Below, one piece after another: positions 26,535-36,013 of a DNA stretch of 64,000 bases; positions within the stretch are counted from its first letter, which is position 1, and the number at the start of each line of letters is the position of its first letter. The position numbers and the translations under genes are program-made. This stretch comes from CAWBVG01 sp963792175 (GTDB lineage: Bacteria; Acidobacteriota; Vicinamibacteria; Vicinamibacterales; CAVVIG01): NCBI GenBank assembly GCA_963792175.1, contig CAWBVG010000006.1, forward strand, positions 46,818 through 110,817, given 5' to 3'. A model generated the notes under the pieces. It made no database searches. It had not been told where the DNA came from and was given only the letters and a program-made list of their open reading frames with translations.

Positions 26535-29247
26535 CTACGGACGCTTGCTGTACCGCTCGTACAGCTCGAGCTGCTTGTTGTCGAGCGGCACGTCGCGGCC
26601 GGCAATCACCACGTGTGTGATCGCCGTCCGCACTTCGAGCGGATCGCCTTTCGCGACGATCAGGTTGGCGATTTTGCCCGGCTCGATGCTGCCGATGCGA
26701 TCGGCGACGCCGAGGATCTCGGCCGGCATTGATCGTCAGCGCCTTCAGCGCGTCTTCGCGCGACAGCCCCCATGCGACCGCTTCGGCGGCGTGATAGGGC
26801 AGCTGGCGTGCGTTGGTGTCGCTCGGGACCGCGAAGGCGAACTTGACGCCGGCCTTGGCGAGCTCGCCGGCCGCGGCGTAGCTGGCCTGATGCGGCATGT
26901 CGCGACGCGTCGGCAATGTGAGCACCTGCAGGAGGATCACCGGAACGTTCTTGTCCTTCAGGAGCGGGGCGGCCAACGCCGCCTCGGCGGCGGCGCCGCG
27001 ATGACCAGGCGAACGCCCACGCGATCGGCGAACGCGATCGCGTCGCGGATCTCCTGCTCGGTCGCGACTCGCGTCAGACAGCGGCTGACGCCGGTCGACG
27101 ATCGGGCACGAGCGACTCGAGCGACGAGGTCGCGCCGGCGGTTCGGGCCCGCGGCCTTGGCATACGCGCGCGCCTCGTCGAAGAGCCGCGCAACGCGATC
27201 GAGCTGCGCGTCGCGCTCTTTCTTCAAGTCGTCGTAGGTGCGATCCGCGGCCGGTGCGCCCCGTCCACCGCCGCCGCCGCGCCCGCCGCCGCCGAGACGC
27301 GGGAACTGGAAGGTCACGCCGACCGACGCCGCCACCGTGCTCTCTTCCCACGTGTAGCCGTCGAGATCCATCACCGCAGCCTGGCCGCCGAGCAGTCCGC
27401 CGGCCGGCGTGGCGACGACGGTCGTCATGCCGTTGGCGCGCGCGACCGGAATGGCGTCGCTGTCGTTGTGGAACGCGACCTGAGCGCGCAGCTGCGGGTT
27501 GAAATCGAGGATCTCGTTGGCGTCGCCGAAATTCGCCGGCGCCCGGGATCCTCGAGCCCGATCGTCGTCTGCGCGTCGATGAAGCCCGGGTAGACCTCCG
27601 CGCCCGCCGCGTCGATGACCTGCGCGCCGGCAGGGACGCTGACGTTGGCGCCGACGCTCTCGATGATGCCGTCGCGAATCACGATGGTGCCGCGCTCGAT
27701 CGGCGGCTTCGCCACCGGGAACGATCTTCGCGTTCGTGATCGCGAGCACGCCGCGTGTCGTCGTTCGTGGCGGCGACGCGTCGGTCTGACCGCGCGGTGC
27801 CCGCGCCTGCCCGCCGCGGCGCCCTGCAGATCCGCCGATCGTCGCTCCTCGGCACCGCGCGGCGCGCGGGGTCTCGCGTCGTCGTCGGCGCGCGGCGCTC
27901 GCCTTTCTCCGCGTTGACCAGCGCTTCCTTCTCGCGCGCCAGCTCGGTCAGCCGCTTCTGATCGTCCTGGCGGTCGTAGTACTTCTGCCCGTCGATGTAG
28001 ACGCGGTCGACGATCGCGTAGCGAGCTGAGCGGATGATGGTTCCAGATGACGACGTCGGCGTCCTTGCCGACTTCGAGCGAGCCGACGCGGTTGTCGACG
28101 CGCAGCTGCTTCGCCGGATTGATCGTGACGAGCGCCAGCGCTTCGTCTTCGGTCAGCCCGCCCCACTTGATCGACTTCGCCGCTTCGGTGTTCAGATGCC
28201 GCGACAGCTCGGCGTCGTCGGAGTTGATCGACGCGACGACGCCTTTGCGCGTCATCAGCGCGGCGTTGTAGGGGATGGCGTCGACCGCTTCGATCTTGTA
28301 GCCCCACCAGTCGGCGAAGGTCGACGCGCCGGCGCCGTGCGCGGCGATCTCCTTCGCCACCTTGTAGCCTTCGAGGACGTGCTGCAGCGTCGCGATCTTG
28401 AAGCCGAACTCGTCCGCGACGCGGAGCAGCATCAGGATTTCGTCGGCGCGATACGAATGCGCGTGGACGAGCCGCTTGCCCTCGAGGATTTCGACGAGCG
28501 GCTCGAGCTGAAGATCGCGCCGCGGCGCCGTCACAGCGTCTCGCCGGCCTTCTTGCGGCGGTCGTAGTCCTGCCAGTCCTTCTGATACGCCTTCGCGCGG
28601 GTGAAGGCGTCGCGGATGACGTACTCGACGCCCATGCGCGTCGCCGGGATATCGCGCGGGGCCGGTGCCCTGCCGTCCGCCGGCGCCGCCGCCGGCGACG
28701 CTTCGGGTTTTCGCCGAGCGCGAACTTGATGCCGGGCATCGCGCCCTCGAACGCGAAGTCCTCCGCGCGCGTCTTGCCCCAGCGCAGCTTGATGACGTAG
28801 TTCTTGCCGCCGATCGGATTCGCGCTGCCGTGCAGCACGTTGGCCGTCGTGACGCCGCCGGCGAGATCGCGGTAGATGTCGACGTCGGTCGGGTTGAAGA
28901 CGTCTTCGATGCCGGTCATCGAGCTGACCGTCGTGCCGCCCTCGTTGATCGAGTCGGCCGCGATGTGCGAATGGCAGTCGATGATGCCGGGCGAGACGAA
29001 CTTGCCGGTGCCGTCGACGACGTCGGCGCCGGCGGGAACGGCGACGTTCGCGCCGACCGCGGCAATCTTGCCGCCGCGCAGCACGATGGTGCCGTTCTGG
29101 ATCGTGCCTTTCGTCGCCGTGAGAATCGTGGCGTTGCGGATCGCGACCACGGCGTCGGTGCGCGTTTGCGCCTGCGGCCGCGTCGCGACCGACGCGCCGC
29201 GATGCACATCGACAGAAGACGATGGACGTGAATCGTCGTGCAGTCAT
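26535..29247 (-). pseudogene. Tandem amidohydrolase, two domains, frame-broken
   Basis: About 900 residues from ATG 29247. The N-terminal amidohydrolase is complete: IRNATILTATKGTIQNGTIV, the metal motif in PGIIDCHSHIAAD, GGVTTANVLHGSANPIGG, GKRLVHAHSYRADEILMLL, and INPAKQLRVDNRVGSLEVGK. A low-complexity linker without a stop codon in the best reading leads to a second amidohydrolase (LAITNAKIVP, VIRDGIIESVGAN, VYPGFIDAQTTIGLED, GMTTVVATPAGGLLGGQAAV, ending GRDVPLDNKQLELYERYSKR). The second domain lacks HxH (AQT). At least six frame breaks are present, so the fusion is likely but not certain; it could be two adjacent genes joined at about 27750-27950. Probably secreted or periplasmic. Confidence 0.6.
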
Positions 29248-29267
29248 ATGGCCGAGAGGATAGCGGC

Positions 29268-31308
29268 TCAGTGACGGGGGCGCAAGGCGTGGTTCGGGCG
29301 GTCTGCGTTACCGGCTGCTTGCTTTCCGACGTCGGCGCAGCGCTGGCCCGGAACAGATACTGATCGAACCACTCGAGGTTGTGCTCCATCGTCGCGCGAT
29401 GGCTCTTGGGCTTCGACGGCCCGTGGCCGATGCCGCCAAAGCCCTGGTAGACGATCAGCTTCGTCGGCACGTGGTTGTCGAGCAGACCTCGATACAGCTC
29501 GTAGGCGTTGGGCAGCGGCACGCGCTGATCCGTCGCGCCGTGCTGAATCAGCGTCGGCGTCTTCGCCTGCTTGATGTAGGTGATCGGCGACGTCTTGGCG
29601 TAGATCTCCGGGTCGTCCCACGGCGTGCGCCTTCAGGTACTGGCGCGTGAAGGGATGGATGTCGGTGTTGACGTAGTACGTCATCCAGTCCGAGATGCCG
29701 GCGCCGACCGAAATCGCCTTGAAGCGCGCCGCATCGTGCGTGGCGAGGAACGCGGAGATGTAGCCGCCCTGGCTCCATCCCATCGTGCCGACCCGGGCCG
29801 GATCGACCATGCCCTTCGCGATCAGCGCGTCGACCCCCGACAGCACGTCCCAGGCGTCGCCGACGCCGAGATTGCGGACGTTGAGCGAGCGGAACTTCTC
29901 GCCGTAGCCGGCGCTGCCGCGATAGTTCGGCTCGAGCACGAGGACGCCTGCGCGCATCCAGACATCGATCGGATACGTCGCGCTGGTGAACGGCACCGCG
30001 CGCGAGACGCCGGTCGGCCCGCCGTGGATGACGACCAGCAGCGGGTACTTGCGCGCCGGATCGAAGTCGAGCGGCTTGTGGAGCACGCCTTCGATGGCGG
30101 CGCCGTCCTGGCTTTTCCACGACACGACCTCGAGCGTGCTCGTCGTCCAGTTCGTGGTCTGGCGTTCATGTCGGTCAGCTTCTTGTTCGCGACGTACACC
30201 TCCGCCATCGACTTCGCGTCGGCACGAAGGTACGCGATCGCCTCTCCGTCTCTGCGACAGCGAGAAGCCGGAGTTCACCGTCTGGTCGGCCGGCGAGATT
30301 TTCGTGACGGTCTTCGTGGTCGGATCCAGGCGATACAGGTACGAGTAGGTGCGCGCGGACGCGGAGAAAAAGAGTCCGCTCTGTTTCCAGGCGACGAGCG
30401 ACGGATCCTCGTCGAACGACGACGACAGCGCGACCGGCGCACCGCCGGCAGCGGGCACCACCGCGATGAGGCCGTTGGCGTAGAAGTAGGCGGGATTCGC
30501 CATCGACGATTCGAACGCGATGCGCGATCCATCCGGCGACCACACCGGATGCGTGTCGGGGCCGTCCTGTGTCACCAGCTTGCGCACGGCGCCGTCGGCG
30601 ACGGTGACGATGGAGATGTCCGCCGAGCCGGAGCTGGCGGGACTGCCGTTCACGCGGTGATCGAAGGCGATGCTCTTGCCGTCGGGCGACCAGGCGAACG
30701 CGCCGACGGTGAACGCGACCGCTCGTGAGCGCACGCGACGCGCGAGTCGCGAGGTCGAGGACGAACAGGTGCGTCATCCGGTAGTCCTGCTCGACGACCT
30801 GAAACTCGCCGAACTTCTTCTCGCGATCCTTGAGCGCCGCCGACTTCGGCTTCCGTCGCCGTGTAGGCGATCGTCTTGCCGTCCGGGGCCCACGCGAAGT
30901 TGCTGACGCCCTCGTCCAGGCTGGTGAGCGCTTCCGCTTCGCCGCCGAGCGGGTTGATAACGTAGATCTGGCGCTTGTCAGTGCGATCCGAAATGAATCC
31001 GAGGCGCGTGCCATCGGGCGACCAGGCGGGCGACTGGCTCGACTTCTTTGCAGTTGGTCAGTTGGTGGAGTGCGCCGGTCGTCGCGTCCGCCAGCCAGAT
31101 TTGCGGTGTCGTATGTGTTGTCGTCCCAGTTGGTTTCGCGGACGGTATAGGCAACGCGGCGGCCGTCCGGTGAGATTTCCGGCGAGCCGACGCGCTTGAG
31201 CGAGAGAATCTGATCGACGGTCGGCGCCACGCGCGGCTGAGCTGTCGACGTGTGGGCTCCGCCCACGACGGCCGCCATCGTCCACGCGAGCGTTACAAAG
31301 AATTTCAT
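29268..31308 (-). pseudogene. S9-family prolyl oligopeptidase-like serine peptidase, frame-broken
   Basis: About 680 residues from ATG 31308 with signal peptide MKFFVTLAWTMAAVVGGAHT. The N-terminal beta-propeller shows repeated SPDG motifs (GSPEISPDGRRVAYTVRE, HPVWSPDGSRIAFES). The C-terminal alpha/beta hydrolase has the nucleophile in GTMGWSQGGYISAF and the likely histidine in GFGGIGHGPSKPKSH. It belongs to the S9C/acylaminoacyl-peptidase-like group that degrades short peptides outside the cytoplasm. Frame breaks occur near 31060-31100, 30860, 30750, 30270, 30160 and 29630. The final C-terminal residues are uncertain because a break near the end changes the stop. Confidence 0.75.
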
Positions 31309-31397
31309 GTCGGCAGTATACGGACAATCCGCGGCGCAGGAGCAGACGTAGTAGTATCAGTGCCGTTTTTCCGGGGTGTTCTTCAAAGGAGCTCGAC

Positions 31398-31781
31398 ATG
31401 CGCAAGGTGTTTGCTGGATTGACCGTCGCCGCATTCGCTATCGTCATGACCGTGCCGGTCTTCGCCAAGACCGAGACCGTCACCGGCCAGATCGTCGACC
31501 AGACCTGCTACATGAAGGACAAGGCCAATAACGGCGCCAACCACAACATGGCCGGTAAGGAAACGGCGGACTGCGCGGCGATGTGCGCCAAGAAGGGCGC
31601 GCCGCTCGCGCTGCTGACGTCCGATGGCAAGGTGTATACGCTCAGCGGCGGGCTCGCCGCCGACATGAACGCGAAGTTGATTCCGCACATCAGCCATACC
31701 GTCGAAGTGACGGGCGACGTGACCGAGAAGGACGGCAAGATGATGATCGCGTCCGACTCGCTGAAGATGATCAAGAAATAG
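31398..31781 (+). CDS. Small secreted protein with OB-like fold
   Basis: 127 residues, intact. AAAGGAG precedes the ATG by seven bases. Signal peptide MRKVFAGLTVAAFAIVMTVP ends near VFA-KT. The mature part reads TVTGQIVDQTCYMKDKAN, ADCAAMCAKKGAPLALLTSD, VYTLSGGLAADMNAKL, HTVEVTGDVTEKDGKMMIAS: a five-stranded OB-type barrel with three conserved cysteines. It is similar in layout to small periplasmic proteins of unknown function in Acidobacteriota. Cysteines and methionines may bind metal or form a disulfide. A strong terminator follows. Confidence 0.8.
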   Translation: MRKVFAGLTVAAFAIVMTVPVFAKTETVTGQIVDQTCYMKDKANNGANHNMAGKETADCAAMCAKKGAPLALLTSDGKVYTLSGGLAADMNAKLIPHISHTVEVTGDVTEKDGKMMIASDSLKMIKK

Positions 31782-31803
31782 CGTGTCGGGGCTAGGGGCT
31801 AGG

Positions 31804-31823
31804 GGCTAGCTGTGAAGCTAGCC
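31804..31823 (+). repeat. CTAG-containing hairpin in GGGGCTAG repeat
   Basis: GGCTAGCT (31804-31811) and AGCTAGCC (31816-31823) form a perfect 8-bp stem with a GTGA loop. It follows two copies of GGGGCTA (from 31797). The GGGGCTAGCTG word recurs at 13636-13648 and, inverted, at 43367-43378. No T-run follows, so it is not an obvious terminator on its own. Confidence 0.55.
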
Positions 31824-31846
31824 GCTCGGGCCAAGGCGCTAGCTGA

Positions 31847-31878
31847 GGCCGGGAGTCGCAGAGCTCCCGGCCTTTTTT
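31847..31878 (+). terminator. Intrinsic terminator after the small secreted gene
   Basis: GGCCGGGAG (31847-31855) pairs perfectly with CTCCCGGCC (31864-31872) around an 8-base loop and is followed by six T. It ends the 31398-31781 transcript and separates it from the GntR promoter directly downstream. Confidence 0.9.
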
Positions 31879-31881
31879 CTT

Positions 31882-31911
31882 GACCGACTTGTACTAATGA
31901 ACTAGTATAAT
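31882..31911 (+). promoter_or_regulatory. Promoter/operator of the GntR operon, probably leaderless
   Basis: TTGACC starts at about 31880, and TAGTAT (17-base spacing) overlaps a perfect TATAAT at 31906-31911. The GTG start lies seven bases further, so the transcript is probably leaderless. TACTA (31892-31896) and TAGTA (31903-31907) form an inverted repeat across the spacer and -10, a likely site for autoregulation by the encoded repressor. Confidence 0.6.
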
Positions 31912-31918
31912 CACTCAA

Positions 31919-32302
31919 GTGGCTTTCCTCTCGATTGACACCCGGGACGCGACGCCGATTTACGCGCAGATCGAGCACGGTCTGCGCGCCGCGATTGCCA
32001 CCGGCCGGCTGCACACCGGCGATCAGCTGCCCACCGTCCGTCAACTGGCGGTCGAGCTGAGCGTCAACGCGAACACCGTGGCACGCGTGTACGCCGACCT
32101 CGAACGTTCCGGCGTGCTCGAAACGCGCCGCGGCGTCGGATCGTTCGTGGCCGCGGGCCGGCTCGAAGCACGACCCGCGGGAGAAAAGAGCCGAAAACTG
32201 CGCGCGTTCATCACACGCCTGCTGGCGGACGCCGACCGTGCGGGGTTCACCGTCGACGAAGTGCTCACCGCGCTCGGTGAGCATCGAAAAAAAGGAGCCT
32301 GA
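31919..32302 (+). CDS. GntR-family regulator, YtrA-type
   Basis: 127 residues from GTG 31919. A winged helix at residues 10-75 (TPIYAQIEHGLRAAIATGRL, GDQLPTVRQLAVELSVNANT) and only a short helical C-terminal tail of about 45 residues, as in the YtrA subfamily, which usually represses adjacent membrane-protein or ABC genes and itself. It is followed by the slipin gene with 2 bases between stop and start, so it probably controls that operon through the inverted repeat in its own promoter. Confidence 0.88.
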   Translation: MAFLSIDTRDATPIYAQIEHGLRAAIATGRLHTGDQLPTVRQLAVELSVNANTVARVYADLERSGVLETRRGVGSFVAAGRLEARPAGEKSRKLRAFITRLLADADRAGFTVDEVLTALGEHRKKGA

Positions 32303-32304
32303 CC

Positions 32305-33228
32305 GTGGCTACGTTTACCCGTCGTCTCGATCCGTCCGGAGGCCTCACGGGGCCGCGCTTGAACGTCGTGGCAGTCGCCGTGCTGCTCACCGCCTTCGCG
32401 TTCGGCGCGCTGGGCTTCGCCCTGACCGCCAGTCCAATTCCGCTGGTCGCGTCCGTTTTCGTCGGCGTCATCCTCATGCAGTCGCCGCGCGTCGCTCAAC
32501 AGTGGGAGCGCGCGATCGTGCTGCGGCTCGGCCGCTTCATCGGCCTGCGCGGCCCCGGGCTGTTCTGGATCGTCCCGTTCGTCGACTCGGTCTCGTCCTG
32601 GATCGATCAGCGGACGATCACGACCAACTTCGCCGCCGAGCAGACGCTCACGTCTGACACGGTCCCGGTGAGCGTCGACGCCGTGCTGTTCTGGATGGTC
32701 CACGACGCGGAGAAGGCGGCGCTCGAAGTCCAGGAATACGCCCAGGCGATCAGCTGGGCGGCGCAGACGGCGCTCCGCGACATCATCGGCCGCACGGACC
32801 TCACCGATCTCCTTCGCGGCCGCGAGAAGATCGAGCAGGAGCTGCAGACGCTGATCGACGCGCGGTCGAACCCGTGGGGCGTCACCGTGCAGTCGGTCGA
32901 GATGCGCGACGTCGTGATCCCGGCGGCGCTCCAGGACGCGATGTCGCGCGAAGCGCAGGCCGCGCGCGAGAAGCAGGCGCGCATCATCCTCGGCGAGGCG
33001 GAGCAGGCGATCGCGCATTCCTTCTCGGAAGCGGCAAAGGAATACCACAACAACCCGACCGCGCTACACCTGCGCGCGATGAACATGCTCTACGAGGGGT
33101 TGAAGGAAAAGGGCGCGCTGATGCTGATCCCGAGCAGCGCCGTCGAGTCGATGGGCATGGGCGGCCTGATGGGCGCCGCTGCGCTGCAGCAGCAGCAGAT
33201 TACTGGAGGCGACAAATCGAGCTCGTAA
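32305..33228 (+). CDS. Slipin / stomatin-like SPFH membrane protein
   Basis: 307 residues from GTG 32305. Two hydrophobic segments (LNVVAVAVLLTAFAFGALGF and PIPLVASVFVGVILM) precede an SPFH domain with VAQQWERAIVLRLGRF, RGPGLFWIVPFVDSV, then DTVPVSVDAVLFWMVHDAEK and VEMRDVVIPAALQDAMSREA; coiled coil and a Gln-rich tail follow. Slipins form membrane microdomain scaffolds and are often paired with an NfeD protein, which is absent here. In this operon it lies behind a YtrA-type repressor, a pairing linked to envelope stress responses in other bacteria (inference). Confidence 0.9.
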   Translation: MATFTRRLDPSGGLTGPRLNVVAVAVLLTAFAFGALGFALTASPIPLVASVFVGVILMQSPRVAQQWERAIVLRLGRFIGLRGPGLFWIVPFVDSVSSWIDQRTITTNFAAEQTLTSDTVPVSVDAVLFWMVHDAEKAALEVQEYAQAISWAAQTALRDIIGRTDLTDLLRGREKIEQELQTLIDARSNPWGVTVQSVEMRDVVIPAALQDAMSREAQAAREKQARIILGEAEQAIAHSFSEAAKEYHNNPTALHLRAMNMLYEGLKEKGALMLIPSSAVESMGMGGLMGAAALQQQQITGGDKSSS

Positions 33229-33256
33229 CTGGAACGGCATCGGCAAGGAGGCTGAG

Positions 33257-33385
33257 ATGGCTACGACAATCTCGGATCCGGATCGGCAGGCACGGCTGGT
33301 GTGGCTGATTCTCGCGGTGTTCGGCGCCGCGATGGCCGTGCTCGCGTGGATCAATTTCGCACGCGGACTCGGCCTCTTCCGATGA
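33257..33385 (+). CDS. Single-pass mini-membrane protein
   Basis: 42 residues. GGCAAGGAGG lies five bases before the ATG at 33257, a good ribosome site. The protein starts MATTISDPDRQARLVW and has one membrane helix (LVWLILAVFGAAMAVLAWIN) and a short FARGLGLFR tail. It begins 28 bases after the slipin gene and ends 40 bases before the permease. No family recognised. Position suggests a small partner of the slipin. Confidence 0.65.
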   Translation: MATTISDPDRQARLVWLILAVFGAAMAVLAWINFARGLGLFR

Positions 33386-33425
33386 ACGTCCACGTTCGTC
33401 GCCGGCCTGAAACAGGTCTCGAATC

Positions 33426-35901
33426 ATGAACGACATGAGACTGGCGGTTCGCGCGCTGCGGGCGACGCCGATCGCGTCGCTCGTCGCGGCGCTGTCGCTC
33501 GCTCTCGGCATCGGCGCCAACACCGCGATCTTTTCGCTCCTGAACAGTCTGTTGCTGCGCACGCTGCCGGCGCAGGAGCCCGAGCGCCTGGTCACGATTT
33601 CGTCGGACGCCGCGGTTCGAATGGGATTCAAGGCGGGTCTCGGCTGGAACTACGCGATGTGGGATCGCTTCCGCCAACGCGCCGACGCGTTCGACGGCGC
33701 CATCGCGTGGACGCCGCAGCGCATCGACCTGGCGGCCAACGGCGAGTCGCAGCCGGTCGATGGCCTCGTCGTCAGCGGCGACTTCTTCTCGACGCTGGGT
33801 GTTCCCGCGTTCCTCGGCCGCACACTCACGGCGGCCGACGACAGACGTGGTGGCGGTCCAGACGGCCCCGTCGCGGTCATCGGCTACGGGTTGTGGCAGC
33901 GGCGGTTCGGAGGATCCGCCGGCGTCATCGGGAGGTCTCTCAACGTCGAAGGTGTTCCGTTCACGATCGTCGGCGTCACGCCGCCGGAGTTCTTCGGGCT
34001 CGAGGTGGGAAAGGCGTTCGACCTGGCCGTGCCGCTCGGCACCGAACCGCTGTTTCACGGCAAGAAGGCCGCGATCGACCAGCCGCGATCGCTGTTCCTG
34101 TTCATCATGCTGCGGCTCAAGGCGGGTCAGTCGCGCGACGCCGCGACGGCGGCGCTTCGGACGATCCAGCCAGGCATTCTTGCTCCAGGTCTGCCGCCTT
34201 TCGTCCGCGAGCCGTTCACGCTCGTGCCGGCGGCCGCCGGTGCCGACATCCCCGACTCGGCGCGGCCGCGCTACGAGCGCTCGCTGCTCACGATGCTGGT
34301 CGTCGTGGCGCTCGTCCTGCTGATCGCCGCCGCGAACATCGCCAACCTCCAGCTCGCGCGTGCGGCGGCGCGCCGCCACGAGCTCAGCGTGCGGCTGGCT
34401 CTCGGTGCGTCGCGCTGGCGTCTCGCACGGCAGATGCTCGTCGAAAGTCTCGTCCTCGCGAGCGCCGGCGCCGCCGGCGGTCTGCTGTTTGCCATGTGGG
34501 GCAGCCGCGCGGTGGTCGCCGCGTTGTCCTCGCCCATCGGTCGCGTCGCGCTCGATGTGCCGCTCGACGTTCGCGTCCTGATGTTCACGGTGGTTCTCAC
34601 GTCGGTCACGGCGATACTGGCCGGGACCGCCCCGGCGTTGCGAGCCGCGCGTGCCGCACCGATTGAGGCGCTGAAGGAAGGGGCACGCGGCGCGGCCCCT
34701 GGTGACTGGCGCGGCGGCGCAAGCGCTCTGGTGATCGCGCAAGTCGCTGTATCGCTGGTGCTCGTGGTGGCAGCGGGCCTCTTCGTCCGCACGCTGCAAG
34801 CGCTTGACTGCGGTCCCGCTCGGGTTCGATCGCGATCGCGTGCTCATCGTCAACGTGGACACGGCGCGGGCGCGCCTCGATGCGCCGGCGCGAATGTCGC
34901 TCTACGAGCGGCTCGTCGCCGCTGCGGCAGCAGCGCCTGGTGTCGCCGGCGCGTCCGGGTTCCTTATCGACACCGATCAACGCCGGTTTGCCCAGACCGA
35001 TGGAGATTCCAGGCGTGCCGCCCACAGCGGATCGGCTCGCGCTCGTCAACGGCGTCACGGCAGGGTGGTTCACGACGTATGGGACCCCGCTTCGCGCCGG
35101 CCGTGACTTCGACGAACGCGACACCGCCGCGGCGCAGCCGGTGGTGATTCTCAACGACGCCTTTGCGCGCCGATTCTTCCGCGGCCGCAACGTCATTGGC
35201 GACACCGTCGCCGGCAGGACGGTTGTCGGCGTGGTCGGTGACCAGCTGGCGCAGGGTGGCTTCAAGCCCGACGGCACGGTCCGTTCGCTGCGCGACAACG
35301 CCGCGCCATCGATCTACGTCCCGCTCGCGCAGTCGTCCGGTCTGTTTCCTCCAGACAGGACCGCAATCACCATCAGTGTCCGATCCGCCGCCGGGTCGCC
35401 CGCGCTCCTGACGCGAACCGTCGGCGCGGCGTTGACGAGGACGGAGCCGGACGTGACGTTCAGCCTCCGGCCGCTGTCGGATTATCTCGACGCGTCGCTG
35501 GCGCAGGAGCGGATCGTTGCGATGCTGTCCGGATTCTTCGGCGGATTGGCGTTGCTGCTGGCAGGTCTCGGACTCTACGGCATCACCGCGTACGCCGTCA
35601 GCCGCCGGCGCGCGGAGATCGGGATTCGGCTGGCGCTGGGGGCGGAGCCGCGCCGCGTGGTTCGTCTGGTGCTGGCGCGCGTCGCGATGCTGGTCGGCGC
35701 GGGCGTCGTGGCCGGCGTCGCGGCCAGTATCTGGCTGTCGCGGTTCGTCGCCGCGCTCGTCTATGGCCTCGAGCCCGCGTGACCCGACGACCCTCGCCGG
35801 CGCGGTAGCGGTCCTGACCGTTGTCGGTGCGGCGGCGGGCTGGCTGCCCGCGCGGCGCGCGTCGCGGCTCGACCCCGCGCGGAGTCCTCCGCGAGAGCTG
35901 A
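33426..35901 (+). CDS. ADOP-type ABC permease (MacB/FtsX-like), frame breaks at 3' half
   Basis: About 825 residues. Two copies of the FtsX-like unit: the N-terminal helix LVAALSLALGIGANTAIFSL and MacB-type periplasmic domain, three helices with ANIANLQLARAAARRHELSV and LGASRWRLARQMLVESLVLA, a second periplasmic domain (VILNDAFARRFF), and a final helix bundle (GLYGITAYAVSRRRAEIGIR, LALGAEPRRVVRLV). This duplicated orphan permease architecture without its own ATPase is abundant in Acidobacteriota. Breaks occur near 34803, 34970, 35780 and 35880. Function: probably MacB-like export or envelope mechanotransmission, substrate unknown. Confidence 0.85.
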
Positions 35902-36013
35902 CGGTGGGGTTGCGGGATCGGTCCGGATGCGCAGGATCTGCAGCGGGTCATTGCCGACGATGGCAGATGGAACCTCGGAGCGTGAACCTTTCGCTGCGCG
36001 CGTAATACCGTTC

